This document shows, piece by piece, positions 1 to 8,970 of a stretch of DNA of 64,000 bases. The stretch covers positions 186,001-250,000 of the forward strand of contig NZ_AUBV01000007.1 in assembly GCF_000429425.1 (NCBI RefSeq), given 5' to 3'. Made by a program: the position numbers and the translations under genes. The notes under the pieces were generated by a model. It had not been told where the DNA came from. It was given only the letters and a program-made list of their open reading frames with translations, and searched no databases. Source of the DNA: Algoriphagus mannitolivorans DSM 15301 (GTDB lineage Bacteria > Bacteroidota > Bacteroidia > Cytophagales > Cyclobacteriaceae). How positions within the stretch are numbered: the stretch's first letter is position 1; every line of letters begins with the position of its first letter.

Positions 1-87
1 AGGAAAAGCAAAACGCGGATGGATTCCCTTAGGAATACTATAGTGCCAGGAAAGTAAAGGGAAGTAAATTGCTTGTTCATTATGCAA

Positions 88-199
88 GGAATTTATAGTT
101 CCGAATGAGACCATCTCATTCGGCAGGAATTGGCACCTTGGATTTTCCAGGTTGCCAGAGGGTCTTAGAGCCTGTCTCTCGCCTCTTCTTTATAAATCC
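88..199 (-). ncRNA. SAM-I (S-box) riboswitch
   Basis: Read on the minus strand, this stretch has the S-box core in order: AGAGGCGAGAGACAGG, then CTCTGGCAACCTG, then AAGGTGCCAATTCCTGCC, then a 10-bp hairpin CCGAATGAGA/TCTCATTCGG at 101-123. The ends form a P1 helix, with GGATTTATA (191-199) pairing with TATAAATTCC (88-97) apart from one unpaired base. This class binds S-adenosylmethionine and shuts off methionine or cysteine synthesis genes. The controlled gene must lie to the left, outside the window. An ATG at 80 opens a frame to the window edge, but it is only 7 nt past P1 and its 26 residues are not recognisable, so I do not call it a gene. Confidence 0.85.
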
Positions 200-233
200 T
201 TACACCAAAAAGTGAAAGGATAGGACAAATAAA

Positions 234-267
234 AAGCCCGAATCTTTAATATCAAAATTCCGGGCTT
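234..267 (-). terminator. Rho-independent terminator after carbonic anhydrase
   Basis: AAGCCCG (234-240) pairs with CGGGCTT (261-267). On the minus strand the hairpin is followed by a T-rich run. It lies 20 bases past the stop codon of the carbonic anhydrase gene and would end the SulP-carbonic anhydrase transcript. Confidence 0.7.
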
Positions 268-286
268 AAAAATATCTCAATGAAAT

Positions 287-928
287 CTACAACTCATCTT
301 CCAAATACCTGAAAATCGGCGGTATATTTTCCATGTCTGCTTTTATAGTAATCAATTCTTTCACAAGCCCATCATCAAGTCCATAGACCCATCCATGAAC
401 ATGCGGAGCTTTTCTGTCTCTCCATGCTTTTTGGATAATGGAGGTCTTTATCAAATCCTGACATTGTTCTAAGACATTCAGTTCCACCAAACGATCTACC
501 TGAGCTTTATGATTCTTGATAGAATCAATTTCTTCTTGGTGCATTCTATACACTTCTTTGATGTTTCTCAGCCATTTATTGATCAGGCCAAAACTATGAT
601 TGCCAAGGGCAGCTTCTACACCACCGCAGCCATAATGTCCACAAACAATGATATGTTCGACTTTTAATACATCCACGGCATATTGCAAAACCGATAGCAG
701 ATTGAGGTCCGTATGAACCACCATGTTTGCAATATTTCGGTGTACAAAAATTTCACCGGGATCCGTGCCAGTTACTTCGTTGGCGGGTACTCGGCTATCT
801 GAACATCCAATCCATAGGAATTTTGGTTTTTGCTGGTTAGCCAGCCTATGGAAAAAATTTTTGTCATGCTGTATTCTTTCAACAGACCATGCTTTATTTT
901 GAAGTAGGAGTTTTTCGTAAGGTTTCAT
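287..928 (-). CDS. can: Beta-class carbonic anhydrase
   Basis: Zinc enzyme that interconverts CO2 and bicarbonate in the cytoplasm. The protein is 213 aa, normal for the beta class. It has the zinc and catalytic motif CSDSR (C42, D44, R46) and the second ligand pair in GHYGCGG (H98, C101). Its ATG overlaps the stop codon of the upstream SulP transporter by four bases, so the two are probably translationally coupled. The pairing suggests the SulP protein carries bicarbonate, with this enzyme setting the CO2/bicarbonate balance. The arginine operon upstream on the same strand ends with argH, and bicarbonate is needed for carbamoyl phosphate, but a regulatory link is only inference. No signal peptide. 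Confidence 0.95.
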   Translation of the reverse strand: MKPYEKLLLQNKAWSVERIQHDKNFFHRLANQQKPKFLWIGCSDSRVPANEVTGTDPGEIFVHRNIANMVVHTDLNLLSVLQYAVDVLKVEHIIVCGHYGCGGVEAALGNHSFGLINKWLRNIKEVYRMHQEEIDSIKNHKAQVDRLVELNVLEQCQDLIKTSIIQKAWRDRKAPHVHGWVYGLDDGLVKELITIKADMENIPPIFRYLEDEL

Positions 929-2466
929 AGTGTTTCGGTAAATTCGTAATCGTATCCTTGAATAGTAATTTCAATATTTTTGGAATATCCAGATTCAATG
1001 AAATCATCCAAGACTTCTCGGATGTCATTATCTATAAAGTTAGCTCTAGTAGCATCAATTATCACATTGCACCCTTCAGGTATTTGTTCGATTTTTTTAA
1101 GTAAAAATGCTTTATTCAGGAAAGAAACATCTTTGTGCAATCGAATCAGATAATTTCCATGATGCTCAGTCATGGAAATGGCTCTTTTGAAGTTGGTTTT
1201 GATCACGAAGAATAATCCGAACACCATTCCTATTCCAATTCCAAGCAACAGATCAGTAAATAAGATAGCCAATACAGTCACCAGAAATGGGATGAATTGA
1301 TCCCAACCTTTTTCATAAGAATTAATGAAAATCTTGGGTTTGGCAAGCTTGTAGCCTACTACAAATAAAACTGCCGCTAAACAGCTCAATGGAATCTTGT
1401 TCAATATTCCCGGAATAGAAATAATCAGAATAATCAACAAAAACCCGTGTAATATCGCAGAGAGCTTTGTTTTGGACCCAGCAGCAATGTTTGCTGAGCT
1501 TCTTACAATTACAGCGGTGACCGGCAATCCGCCAATCAGTCCACTTACTGTGTTGCCAATGCCTTGCGCAACTAATTCTCTGCTTGCTGGTGTGATCCTT
1601 TTTTTGGGATCCATTTTGTCGGTAGCATCGATACAGAGAAGTGTTTCTATACTTGCTACCACTGCAATCGTGAACGAAATAATCCAAAAGTTTGAACTCA
1701 AAATCATCCCGAAATCAGGGAATGTTAAAAGATTTCCAAATTCTTGAATAGAACCTACTACAGGGATTGTTACGAGATGCTCATTATCTAATTGCCAACT
1801 TGGAATCCATTTGCCATAAGCTAGATTGATCAAAATTCCCGAAATAACTGCCCATAAAGCGCCAGGAATAACTCCAAAGATGGAGTGGTTTTTGATTTTC
1901 GGGATTTCAAAGGCCAACAAAATCCCCAATGCCACCAATACGATTGGAATAGCTCCAGGGCTGTAATATTGAATTGCATACCATATTTCGGTAAAAGTAT
2001 TATGCTCATCGGCTTGTAAAAAAGCCTCATCTCCCATGGTGTCCTTGTCATACCCAAGTGCATGTGGGATTTGTTTCAATATTAGAATCAATCCGATAGC
2101 AGTGAGCATTCCTTTGATTACAGAATGAGGGAAAAAGTAACTTAAAACCCCTCCTTTAAGAAAACCAATTCCCATTTGAATGAGTCCGGCAACAACTACC
2201 GTAGCCAAAAACAACTCGAGAGTTCCAAGCGAAGAAATGGAGTCGAGTACAATCACAGTCAATCCTGCAGCCGGACCACTGACACTGACATGAGAACCTG
2301 AGAAAGAACCTACAACAATTCCTCCAACAATCCCTGCAATGAGGCCAGCCATAGGTGGGGCCCCACTCGCTACGGCGATGCCAAGACAAAGTGGTAAGGC
2401 CACTAAAAATACTACAAGACTGGATTTAAGGTCATACTTTAGATTTGAACCTAAAAGATTATTCAT
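925..2466 (-). CDS. SulP family inorganic anion transporter with STAS domain
   Basis: Inner-membrane transporter of the SulP/SLC26 family, 513 aa. The N-terminal part carries many hydrophobic segments with the family motif SGPAAGLTVIV near residues 63-73. The last 90 or so residues form a short STAS domain with the strand-loop DATRANFIDND. Family substrates are sulfate, bicarbonate or dicarboxylates. The directly coupled carbonic anhydrase gene downstream favours bicarbonate, an inference from context. The start ATG at 2466 is followed at once by a membrane segment. It lies 98 bases downstream of argH on the same strand and could share its transcript. Confidence 0.9.
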   Translation of the reverse strand: MNNLLGSNLKYDLKSSLVVFLVALPLCLGIAVASGAPPMAGLIAGIVGGIVVGSFSGSHVSVSGPAAGLTVIVLDSISSLGTLELFLATVVVAGLIQMGIGFLKGGVLSYFFPHSVIKGMLTAIGLILILKQIPHALGYDKDTMGDEAFLQADEHNTFTEIWYAIQYYSPGAIPIVLVALGILLAFEIPKIKNHSIFGVIPGALWAVISGILINLAYGKWIPSWQLDNEHLVTIPVVGSIQEFGNLLTFPDFGMILSSNFWIISFTIAVVASIETLLCIDATDKMDPKKRITPASRELVAQGIGNTVSGLIGGLPVTAVIVRSSANIAAGSKTKLSAILHGFLLIILIISIPGILNKIPLSCLAAVLFVVGYKLAKPKIFINSYEKGWDQFIPFLVTVLAILFTDLLLGIGIGMVFGLFFVIKTNFKRAISMTEHHGNYLIRLHKDVSFLNKAFLLKKIEQIPEGCNVIIDATRANFIDNDIREVLDDFIESGYSKNIEITIQGYDYEFTETL

Positions 2467-2564
2467 AGGGCGCTGGCGGGTTTTTTGAATATCTAAAAAG
2501 ATATCCTTTTAAAATACCTAATTCCCTTGAATCTTTCCAGAAAATCGACAGAATGACAGTAATT

Positions 2565-3899
2565 CTAGACCAAAAGCTTAGAAATTGCTTTTAAAATCGA
2601 TTCAAAATCAAAAGAATCTATGGATCGATCCATTTTGGCTTTGATCTCATCAGTACAAAGGTTTCCGATACTTCCTTCGTGCTGGTGATTGATTTTACCT
2701 TGGTCTGGAGCAAAATGATCCGCCTCGATATCCAGGCCTACTTTCTTATATGCATCTCGGAAAGGCATGCCCTGAAGTACCAAGTCATTCACCACTTCTA
2801 CTGAGAATAGGTGCTTGTAAAAAGAGTCCTGGAGAATATTTTCCCTAATCTTGATGGATTTCAGCATAAAAGTACTCATGCTCAGACAGCTCGATAGACT
2901 TTCGATAGCAGGAAAAACCTCTTCCTTGAGCAACTGCATATCGCGGTGATATCCTGTGCTCATATTGGTCAATAAATAGCCAATAGAATTGGGAACAGAT
3001 TGGATCTGATTGGTTTTAGCCCGAATTAATTCAAATACATCCGGGTTTTTCTTGTGAGGCATGATACTGCTACCGGTGGTCAAATCATCCGGAAAAGAAA
3101 TAAATGCAAAATGCTGGTTCATAAACAAGCAAACATCTGTGGCCAGCTTGTTTAATGTTCCTGCAATTCCAGCCAAGGCAAACCCTAAAGTTCTTTCAGT
3201 CTTTCCCCGACTGTTTTGGGCATTAATTACATTATGGTGCAAATCTCCAAATCCCAAAAGGCGTGTGGTCAAAGTTCGGTTGAGCGGAAAGCTTGAGCCA
3301 TACCCTGCTGCGGAACCCAAAGGGTTTTTATTGCTAAGATCGAAAGCGGCTTTCAACAAATTCATGTCCTCAGCTAATCCCTCGGCAAAAGAACTAAACC
3401 AAAGCCCAAAAGAGGACGGCATTGCCAATTGCGTATGGGTGTATCCAGGCATCAAATCGTCTTTGTGCTTTTCAGATAGCTCGATCAGAAGATCAAAAAG
3501 TTCTTTGGATTCTTCTACAATTCCTTGAATAGCAGCGCGGTAATAGAGCTTTAGATCCACCAGAACTTGATCATTTCGGCTTCTTCCACTGTGTAGTTTT
3601 TTGCCTACCTCACCAAATCTCTCTGTGAGAAGAAACTCCACTTGGGAGTGAACATCTTCCACACCCGGAGCAATACTGAATTTTCCCTGCTCGATTTCGA
3701 AATATATCTCCTTTAGTCCTTTCTGTAGAATTTCGTTTTCTTCTTCTGTCAAAAGACCTATTTGAGCTAACATATGAGCATGAGCCATGGAGCCCAACAC
3801 TTCAAAAGGAGCCAGGATGATATCGAATTCAGGATCCCTTCCAATGGTGAATTGTTCCACTTCTTTCTTGCTGCCGGTGGCTTTTTGCCAAAGTTTCAT
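2565..3899 (-). CDS. argH: Argininosuccinate lyase
   Basis: Last step of arginine synthesis: splits argininosuccinate into arginine and fumarate. At 444 aa it is near the usual 450-460. The fumarase/aspartase superfamily signature GSSIMPHKKNP, which carries the catalytic serine loop, is near residue 277, and SGRSRNDQV is near residue 104. It is the last gene of the minus-strand arg operon, 12 bases after the M20 deacylase gene. Cytoplasmic. I see nothing missing from the active-site motifs. Confidence 0.96.
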   Translation of the reverse strand: MKLWQKATGSKKEVEQFTIGRDPEFDIILAPFEVLGSMAHAHMLAQIGLLTEEENEILQKGLKEIYFEIEQGKFSIAPGVEDVHSQVEFLLTERFGEVGKKLHSGRSRNDQVLVDLKLYYRAAIQGIVEESKELFDLLIELSEKHKDDLMPGYTHTQLAMPSSFGLWFSSFAEGLAEDMNLLKAAFDLSNKNPLGSAAGYGSSFPLNRTLTTRLLGFGDLHHNVINAQNSRGKTERTLGFALAGIAGTLNKLATDVCLFMNQHFAFISFPDDLTTGSSIMPHKKNPDVFELIRAKTNQIQSVPNSIGYLLTNMSTGYHRDMQLLKEEVFPAIESLSSCLSMSTFMLKSIKIRENILQDSFYKHLFSVEVVNDLVLQGMPFRDAYKKVGLDIEADHFAPDQGKINHQHEGSIGNLCTDEIKAKMDRSIDSFDFESILKAISKLLV

Positions 3900-3911
3900 G
3901 AGAATTTCTTT

Positions 3912-4982
3912 TTAGCTGAGTTCAGCGTATTTATTGAGAATTGAGATATAGCCTTGGATTCCTTTTTTGATTTCTTCCAGAAAAATGAATTCATCGGCAC
4001 TATGAGATCTAGCGGAATCCCCTGGACCAATCTTGACAGAAGGCCAAGGAATCAAGGCCTGATCTGAAAGGGTAGGGCTACCGAAGGTTTCTAAGTCTAG
4101 GGCATCTGCTACCCGATACATCAGGTGGTTTTCAGGTAAATGAGAGGATTGCAGTCGGAGAGATCTCGGATGAAGCTCCGCCTTAAGATTCGCCTGAAGT
4201 TCTTCCAATGCCCCTTCCAAAGTATAAGCATCAGTTACTCGCACATCCAAAGTGTATTCACATAGATCCGGTACCACATTGTGTTGCTGGCCTGCTTTGA
4301 TGACCGTGCAGGAAACTTTGGTTCTTCCTAGGAATGGAGAAGTCTTTGTAAACTGGAAGTTTCTAATCTCCTCCAAATCTTCCAAGGCCAAATAAATCGC
4401 ATTTATTCCTTCCTCTCGGGCCGCATGACCGGCTTTTCCTTTGATTTTGGCATCTATTACCAAAAGACCTTTTTCTGCCACAGCCAACCTCATTTGTGTA
4501 GGTTCTCCCACGATTGCCAATTCAGCCTCTGGCAAAGTAGGAATGAGTGAGGCAATTCCATTGGGGCCAGAAATTTCCTCTTCCGCAGAGGCAATCATCA
4601 GTAAGTTATACGGAAGGTCTTTTCCTATAAAATGACAAAAACAGGCAATTAAACTCACCAATGGCCCTCCTGCATCATTACTGCCTAATCCGAATAGCTT
4701 CCCATTTTCATAGGTTGGAGAAAACGGATCTTTGGTATATCCGGAATTTGGTTTCACGGTATCGTGATGGGAATTAAGCCAGACTGTGGGAAGGACGGGG
4801 TTATATTCCGAGGCGAATGCCCAAATATTGTTTCCTGAGCGATGTGTTTCCACACCTTTTTCTGTCAAAAAATTTTGAATCAGATCTGCAGTTTTGTTTT
4901 CTTCCTTGGAAAAAGAAGGGATTCTTATCAGATTCTCCAACAATTGAGCTGCTTCTTGGTATAGATTTCCAAAATCCGTCAT
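3912..4982 (-). CDS. M20 family N-acyl-citrulline/ornithine deacylase (ArgE-like)
   Basis: Zinc-dependent deacylase of the M20 family, 356 aa from the chosen ATG. That ATG shares one base with the argB stop (TGATG at 4980-4984), so I prefer it to the in-frame extension upstream, which lies inside argB. Metal-binding motifs are present: HHDTV (H72 and D74), GSNDAGG, and the acidic pair in SAEEEISGP. With an ArgF'-type transcarbamylase in the operon, the natural substrate is probably N-acetyl- or N-succinyl-citrulline, giving citrulline for ArgG. The exact acyl group cannot be read from the sequence. Confidence 0.88.
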   Translation of the reverse strand: MTDFGNLYQEAAQLLENLIRIPSFSKEENKTADLIQNFLTEKGVETHRSGNNIWAFASEYNPVLPTVWLNSHHDTVKPNSGYTKDPFSPTYENGKLFGLGSNDAGGPLVSLIACFCHFIGKDLPYNLLMIASAEEEISGPNGIASLIPTLPEAELAIVGEPTQMRLAVAEKGLLVIDAKIKGKAGHAAREEGINAIYLALEDLEEIRNFQFTKTSPFLGRTKVSCTVIKAGQQHNVVPDLCEYTLDVRVTDAYTLEGALEELQANLKAELHPRSLRLQSSHLPENHLMYRVADALDLETFGSPTLSDQALIPWPSVKIGPGDSARSHSADEFIFLEEIKKGIQGYISILNKYAELS

Positions 4983-5782
4983 CAGTATAAATCGTATCGG
5001 TGACGCTCTATGGTTGTTCCAGATAGTTTGCCTTTTGCAGCCTGAAGTAAGTTTTCCGCTTTCCCAATCCATACATGATGCACGCCTTTTTCCAGGGCAG
5101 CAAATGCATTGTCCAACTTAGGAATCATTCCGGAATGGATGACATTTTCCTTTCTCAATTCTGCGTAAATGTCCTCGTTGATCAATGGAATGATGGAGCT
5201 GTCATTTTTCTCATCGATCAGCACTCCGCTTTTGTTAAAGCAAAAATAGAGCTTGACGTGGTGATCTTTTGCCAAGCTTGTCGCTAAAGCGGAAGCAATA
5301 GAATCTGCGTTGGTATTGAGCAATTGACCCTTTTTGTCGTGGGTGATCGCGTTGATCACGGGCTGAAGACCCGCGTTCAATAGGGTGTCCAATAGCTTAG
5401 AGTTTACTTCCTGAATATCACCTACAAATCCATAATCTATGCTTTTGACAGGTCTTTTGATGGATCTTATCAGATTTCCATCTGCACCAGTCATTCCGAT
5501 GGCATCGACTTTTAGAGATTGGAGCTTGGCTACGATGTTTTTATTGATCAAGCCTGCATAGACCATGGTCACAATGTCCAGCGTGTCCTTGTCCGTAATT
5601 CTTCTTCCGTCGACCATTTCCGGCATGACTCCCATGCTTTCACCAAATCTGGAAGCCAATACTCCGCCTCCATGAACCAGGATTTTATGCCCCGGAAATT
5701 TGGCAAATAAGGCAAGGAACTCATCCAACTTCTCCGGGAAGTCGATGACATTTCCTCCGATTTTGATGATTGATATTTTCAT
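4982..5782 (-). CDS. argB: Acetylglutamate kinase
   Basis: Amino-acid kinase family enzyme, 266 aa, which phosphorylates N-acylglutamate in the second step of arginine synthesis. N-terminal KIGGNVID and HGGG (near residues 38-41) bind phosphate and nucleotide, and the C-terminal GMIPKL is the substrate motif of ArgB. It sits between argF' and the deacylase gene, 23 bases after the argF' stop. In this phylum the acyl group may be acetyl or succinyl. The N-terminal extension of arginine-inhibited hexameric ArgB proteins is absent, so feedback inhibition by arginine is uncertain. Confidence 0.93.
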   Translation of the reverse strand: MKISIIKIGGNVIDFPEKLDEFLALFAKFPGHKILVHGGGVLASRFGESMGVMPEMVDGRRITDKDTLDIVTMVYAGLINKNIVAKLQSLKVDAIGMTGADGNLIRSIKRPVKSIDYGFVGDIQEVNSKLLDTLLNAGLQPVINAITHDKKGQLLNTNADSIASALATSLAKDHHVKLYFCFNKSGVLIDEKNDSSIIPLINEDIYAELRKENVIHSGMIPKLDNAFAALEKGVHHVWIGKAENLLQAAKGKLSGTTIERHRYDLY

Positions 5783-5805
5783 AGGTTTGAGTGTTTCAGG
5801 ATAGA

Positions 5806-6750
5806 TTATCCCAAGATTTTGCTGATTACAGCTTGGGCTGCATAGATTCTATTTTCAGCTTGTTTTTGAACCAATGATCTGGAGCTATCCAGGATTTCGT
5901 CAGACAATTCCAGATTTCTTCTCACGGGAAGGCAGTGCATGACTTTGGCTTCTGGAGCTTTGGCAAGGTGATTTTCTGTGAGCATCCAGCGAGAATCTGT
6001 GGAAATGATTTTTCCGTAGTCATTGAATCCAGACCAGTTTTTCACATAAACGAAGTCAGCGTCTTTTAAGGCCTTGGCTTGGTCGTATTCAATGGTTGCT
6101 CCTTTGGTGAAAGCTTCGTCCAATTCATATCCTGCCGGATGAGTGATAGTCAGATCATGTCCCATTCCAAGTGACCACTCTGAGAAGCTATTAGCTACCG
6201 CATGAGGAATCGCTTTGATATGTGGGCCCCAGGTCAATACAACCTTAGGCTTCTTTTTTCCAGCCAAATGTTCCTGAATGGTGATTTGATCTGCAAGACT
6301 TTGTAAAGGGTGTCTGGTAGCTGATTCCAGAGAAATCACTGGAATGCCACTGTATTTGATAAACTGCTGTATGGTAAAATCGGCCACATCTTCTTCTTTG
6401 TGGGTCAAAGATGGAAAAGCGCGAATAGCCAAAATATCAAAATAAGTTCCCAAAACGCCTGCTGCATCTTTGATATGCTCGACTGTGGATTTGTTCATGA
6501 TGGCTCCTTCTTTCATTTCCAAAGCCCAGCCTTCTTTATCCATATTCAGGACAATGGCTTCCATACCGAGATTTTGCGCAGCTATTTGAGTAGAAACCCG
6601 AGTTCGTAGGGAAGGATTAAGGAAAATACAACCTATGCGTTTGCCCTGGCCTTTGGCTGCATCTAGCAGCGGGTTGGCCTTGTAGGCTAAAGCTAGATCG
6701 ATAAGCTCTTTTCCTAATTCTAAAGATTCAAATTGTGTAAATAACTTCAT
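5806..6750 (-). CDS. argF': N-acylornithine carbamoyltransferase (ArgF' type)
   Basis: Transfers a carbamoyl group to N-acetyl- or N-succinyl-ornithine. I start at the ATG at 6750 (314 aa, MKLFTQFESL) rather than a TTG overlapping the argD stop. The carbamoyl-phosphate loop FLNPSLRTR is at residues 43-51 and the C-terminal HCLPVRR is the ornithine-side motif. The loop around residues 86-92 (NKSTVEH) corresponds, by eye, to the region where a proline (Bacteroides succinyl enzyme) or a glutamate (Xanthomonas acetyl enzyme) sets acyl specificity. Here it appears to be valine (V90), so acyl preference is open. The gene lies between argD and argB. Confidence 0.9.
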   Translation of the reverse strand: MKLFTQFESLELGKELIDLALAYKANPLLDAAKGQGKRIGCIFLNPSLRTRVSTQIAAQNLGMEAIVLNMDKEGWALEMKEGAIMNKSTVEHIKDAAGVLGTYFDILAIRAFPSLTHKEEDVADFTIQQFIKYSGIPVISLESATRHPLQSLADQITIQEHLAGKKKPKVVLTWGPHIKAIPHAVANSFSEWSLGMGHDLTITHPAGYELDEAFTKGATIEYDQAKALKDADFVYVKNWSGFNDYGKIISTDSRWMLTENHLAKAPEAKVMHCLPVRRNLELSDEILDSSRSLVQKQAENRIYAAQAVISKILG

Positions 6751-6770
6751 CAAATTGGAGTTCTTGATTC

Positions 6771-7904
6771 TCAATTACTGAGAATTTCTTTTAATGCGAC
6801 CAAAAACGAATTTAACTCATTCCATTCTACAGACAAAGGAGGAAGCAGACGAATCGTTTGCTTTCCAGCTGCAGAACCAGTGAAAATATGGTATTTATTT
6901 ACTAATTCAGAACGAACAGGTCCTGCATCACGGTCCAAGTCTATCCCGATCATCAAACCAATGCCGCGAACCTCAACAATTCCCGGAATAGCTCCGAGTT
7001 CCTTCATTAGCTTGTCTCCCAACTCTTGTGCTTTTGCTTGAAGGTTTTCTTTTTCAAGTACTTCCAAAACTCCAAGGGATGCAGCACAAGCCAAGTGGTT
7101 TCCTCCAAAAGTAGTTCCTAATAGACCATAGCTAGCCTTAAATTCAGGAGCAATCAACACCCCGCCAATTGGGAATCCATTTCCCATCCCTTTGGCCATG
7201 GTTATGATGTCTGGTCTAACGCCTCTTGCCCATTGATAAGCAAAAAACTTACCGGTACGTCCAAAGCCAGACTGGACTTCATCCAATATCAATTTGGCTT
7301 CATACTTCTTCGAAAGAGAGGACAGACCTTGCAAAAATTCAGGGGAAGGAACTTGGATTCCACCTACTCCCTGAATGCCTTCTATGATTATCCCTGCAAT
7401 CGAATTGCTTTTCAAAACCTCTTCTACAGCATCCAGGTCATTCCATGGGAGAATATGGAAATCCGTTCTTTCGTTGCAAGGAGCTACGATTTTTGGATTG
7501 TCGGTTAATGCGACAGCTCCTGAAGTCCTTCCATGAAAAGAACCGGTGAATGCGATAAAACCTGATTTTCCGGTTGCAAATGAGGCCAATTTGATGGCAT
7601 TTTCATTTGCCTCTGCACCCGAATTGACCAAAAACAACTGATAATCCGGAAGGCCGGATAATTCACCGAGTTTGGACGCTAATTCTTGTTGGATAGGGAT
7701 TTGGATGGAGTTGGAATAAAACCCCATTTGATCCAGTTGATCCTTGATCCGTTTTACATAGTGAGGGTGGGTATGTCCGATGGATATCACCGCATGACCC
7801 CCATAAAGGTCTAAATATTCCTGTCCTTTTTCATCCCATAGCAAGCTTCCATGGGCTTTCACCAAAGTCACCGGAATCAAAGGATATACGTCAAATAGAT
7901 TCAT
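6771..7904 (-). CDS. argD: Acetylornithine aminotransferase
   Basis: Class III PLP-dependent aminotransferase, 377 aa, which makes N-acylornithine from the semialdehyde. Motifs: SGAEANENAIK (residues 96-106), the aspartate in LILDEVQSG, and the Schiff-base lysine in AKGMGNG (K238). Length and motifs fit ArgD; succinyl substrates are also possible in this phylum. It follows argC after a 100-base gap containing short repeats, and its stop lies 20 bases before the argF' start. Cytoplasmic. Confidence 0.93.
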   Translation of the reverse strand: MNLFDVYPLIPVTLVKAHGSLLWDEKGQEYLDLYGGHAVISIGHTHPHYVKRIKDQLDQMGFYSNSIQIPIQQELASKLGELSGLPDYQLFLVNSGAEANENAIKLASFATGKSGFIAFTGSFHGRTSGAVALTDNPKIVAPCNERTDFHILPWNDLDAVEEVLKSNSIAGIIIEGIQGVGGIQVPSPEFLQGLSSLSKKYEAKLILDEVQSGFGRTGKFFAYQWARGVRPDIITMAKGMGNGFPIGGVLIAPEFKASYGLLGTTFGGNHLACAASLGVLEVLEKENLQAKAQELGDKLMKELGAIPGIVEVRGIGLMIGIDLDRDAGPVRSELVNKYHIFTGSAAGKQTIRLLPPLSVEWNELNSFLVALKEILSN

Positions 7905-7950
7905 CTGGAAATGCTAATTTCGAAGTACGATTTAAAGCTTTATTATTTCG

Positions 7951-7972
7951 GATTTATGATTTATGATTTCGG
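7951..7972. repeat. Short tandem repeat in the argC-argD gap
   Basis: GATTTATGATTTATGATTTCGG is a run of three 7-base units (GATTTAT-like) in the 100-base space between argC and argD. The same gap holds a weak imperfect hairpin (GAAATcGGGA/TCCCaTTTC, about 7980-8000). Either could affect mRNA processing or differential expression within the operon; neither is strong. Confidence 0.4.
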
Positions 7973-8004
7973 TTTGTTCGAAATCGGGAATCCCATTTCC
8001 GATA

Positions 8005-8970
8005 TCAGAAAGCAATTGATTTTAGGTTTAACCCCAATTTTTCATCCAGGCCAAAGGCTAGATTAAAGTTTTGCACAGCTTGCCCTGACGCTCCTTTCAG
8101 AAGGTTATCAATAGCAGAATGGATCACCAATTGTCCGGCTTCTTTTTGGACGTGTAGGATACATTTGTTGGTATTGACTGCCTGCTTCAAATCGATGTCC
8201 TGCGTAGAAACGTGGGTAAAAGCTGCATCGTGATAAAATCCTTGATACACTTTCACTGCTTCCTCTGCAGTGCCCTCAAAAGGAAAATAGGCGGTCACCC
8301 AAATTCCTCTGGAGAAGTTACCTCGGTAAGGGACAAAGAGCAATTCTGAACCGAAGTCAGAACTCAGCTGCCTAAAGGTTTGCCTGATCTCTTTTAAATG
8401 CTGATGGGTAAAAAGTTTATAAACCGACATATTACCTGTTCGGTAGCTAAAGTGGGATGTCTCCGCCAATTTCTTTCCGGCTCCGGTAGAACCGGTAATT
8501 CCGGAAATATGGACGGCATCTTTGACCCAACCTTTTGCAATGGCTGGGGCCAAAGCCAGTTGGATCCCTGTGGCGAAACAACCAGGGTTGGCGATCTTTT
8601 TTGAGTTCTTTATTTTGCCAGCATTGACCTCCGGAAGGCCATAGGTAAAGCCATTGGACTCGTCCCGAAAATCCGTGGATAGGTCAATAATAACTGCATC
8701 TGGCGAAAAGGGATGTTTTTCAAGAAAACCCTTGGTCTCGCCATGAGGCAATCCCAAAAATACGGCATCAACTTCCATAGGAACTTGATCTGTAAATTCC
8801 AGTTCGCAATCTCCGATCAAGTCGGGATGAACCTCAGCTACTTTTTTTCCTTTTTGACTATTGGAATGTACACAAACCAACTCGCAGGCAGGGTGGTGGA
8901 CCAAAATCCGGAGAAGTTCTCCTCCGGTATATCCTGCGGCACCGATGACAGCGGTTTTGATTTTAGTCAT
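8005..8970 (-). CDS. argC: N-acetyl-gamma-glutamyl-phosphate reductase
   Basis: NADPH-dependent reductase of the third arginine step, 321 aa. It has the nucleotide-binding GAAGYTGGELLR at residues 10-21 and the catalytic cysteine in NPGCFATG (C131). The start overlaps the 3' end of argG by eight bases, showing tight operon packing. Length fits the roughly 310-350 aa family. Cytoplasmic. Confidence 0.95.
   Translation of the reverse strand: MTKIKTAVIGAAGYTGGELLRILVHHPACELVCVHSNSQKGKKVAEVHPDLIGDCELEFTDQVPMEVDAVFLGLPHGETKGFLEKHPFSPDAVIIDLSTDFRDESNGFTYGLPEVNAGKIKNSKKIANPGCFATGIQLALAPAIAKGWVKDAVHISGITGSTGAGKKLAETSHFSYRTGNMSVYKLFTHQHLKEIRQTFRQLSSDFGSELLFVPYRGNFSRGIWVTAYFPFEGTAEEAVKVYQGFYHDAAFTHVSTQDIDLKQAVNTNKCILHVQKEAGQLVIHSAIDNLLKGASGQAVQNFNLAFGLDEKLGLNLKSIAF

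Noticed and set aside
1..80. Minus-strand frame from ATG 80 to the window edge
   Set aside because: It is only 26 residues, unrecognised and almost touches the riboswitch P1 helix; the true start is probably outside the window.
1322..1747. Open frames opposite or overlapping the SulP gene
   Set aside because: They are other-frame shadows of the SulP coding sequence, with no recognisable domain.
4983..5072. Upstream extension of the ArgE-like gene
   Set aside because: It lies inside argB; the ATG at 4982 shares a base with the argB stop and fits the M20 N-terminus.
7975..8002. Imperfect hairpin between argC and argD as a terminator
   Set aside because: The stem is short and interrupted and no T-run follows; the operon continues through it.
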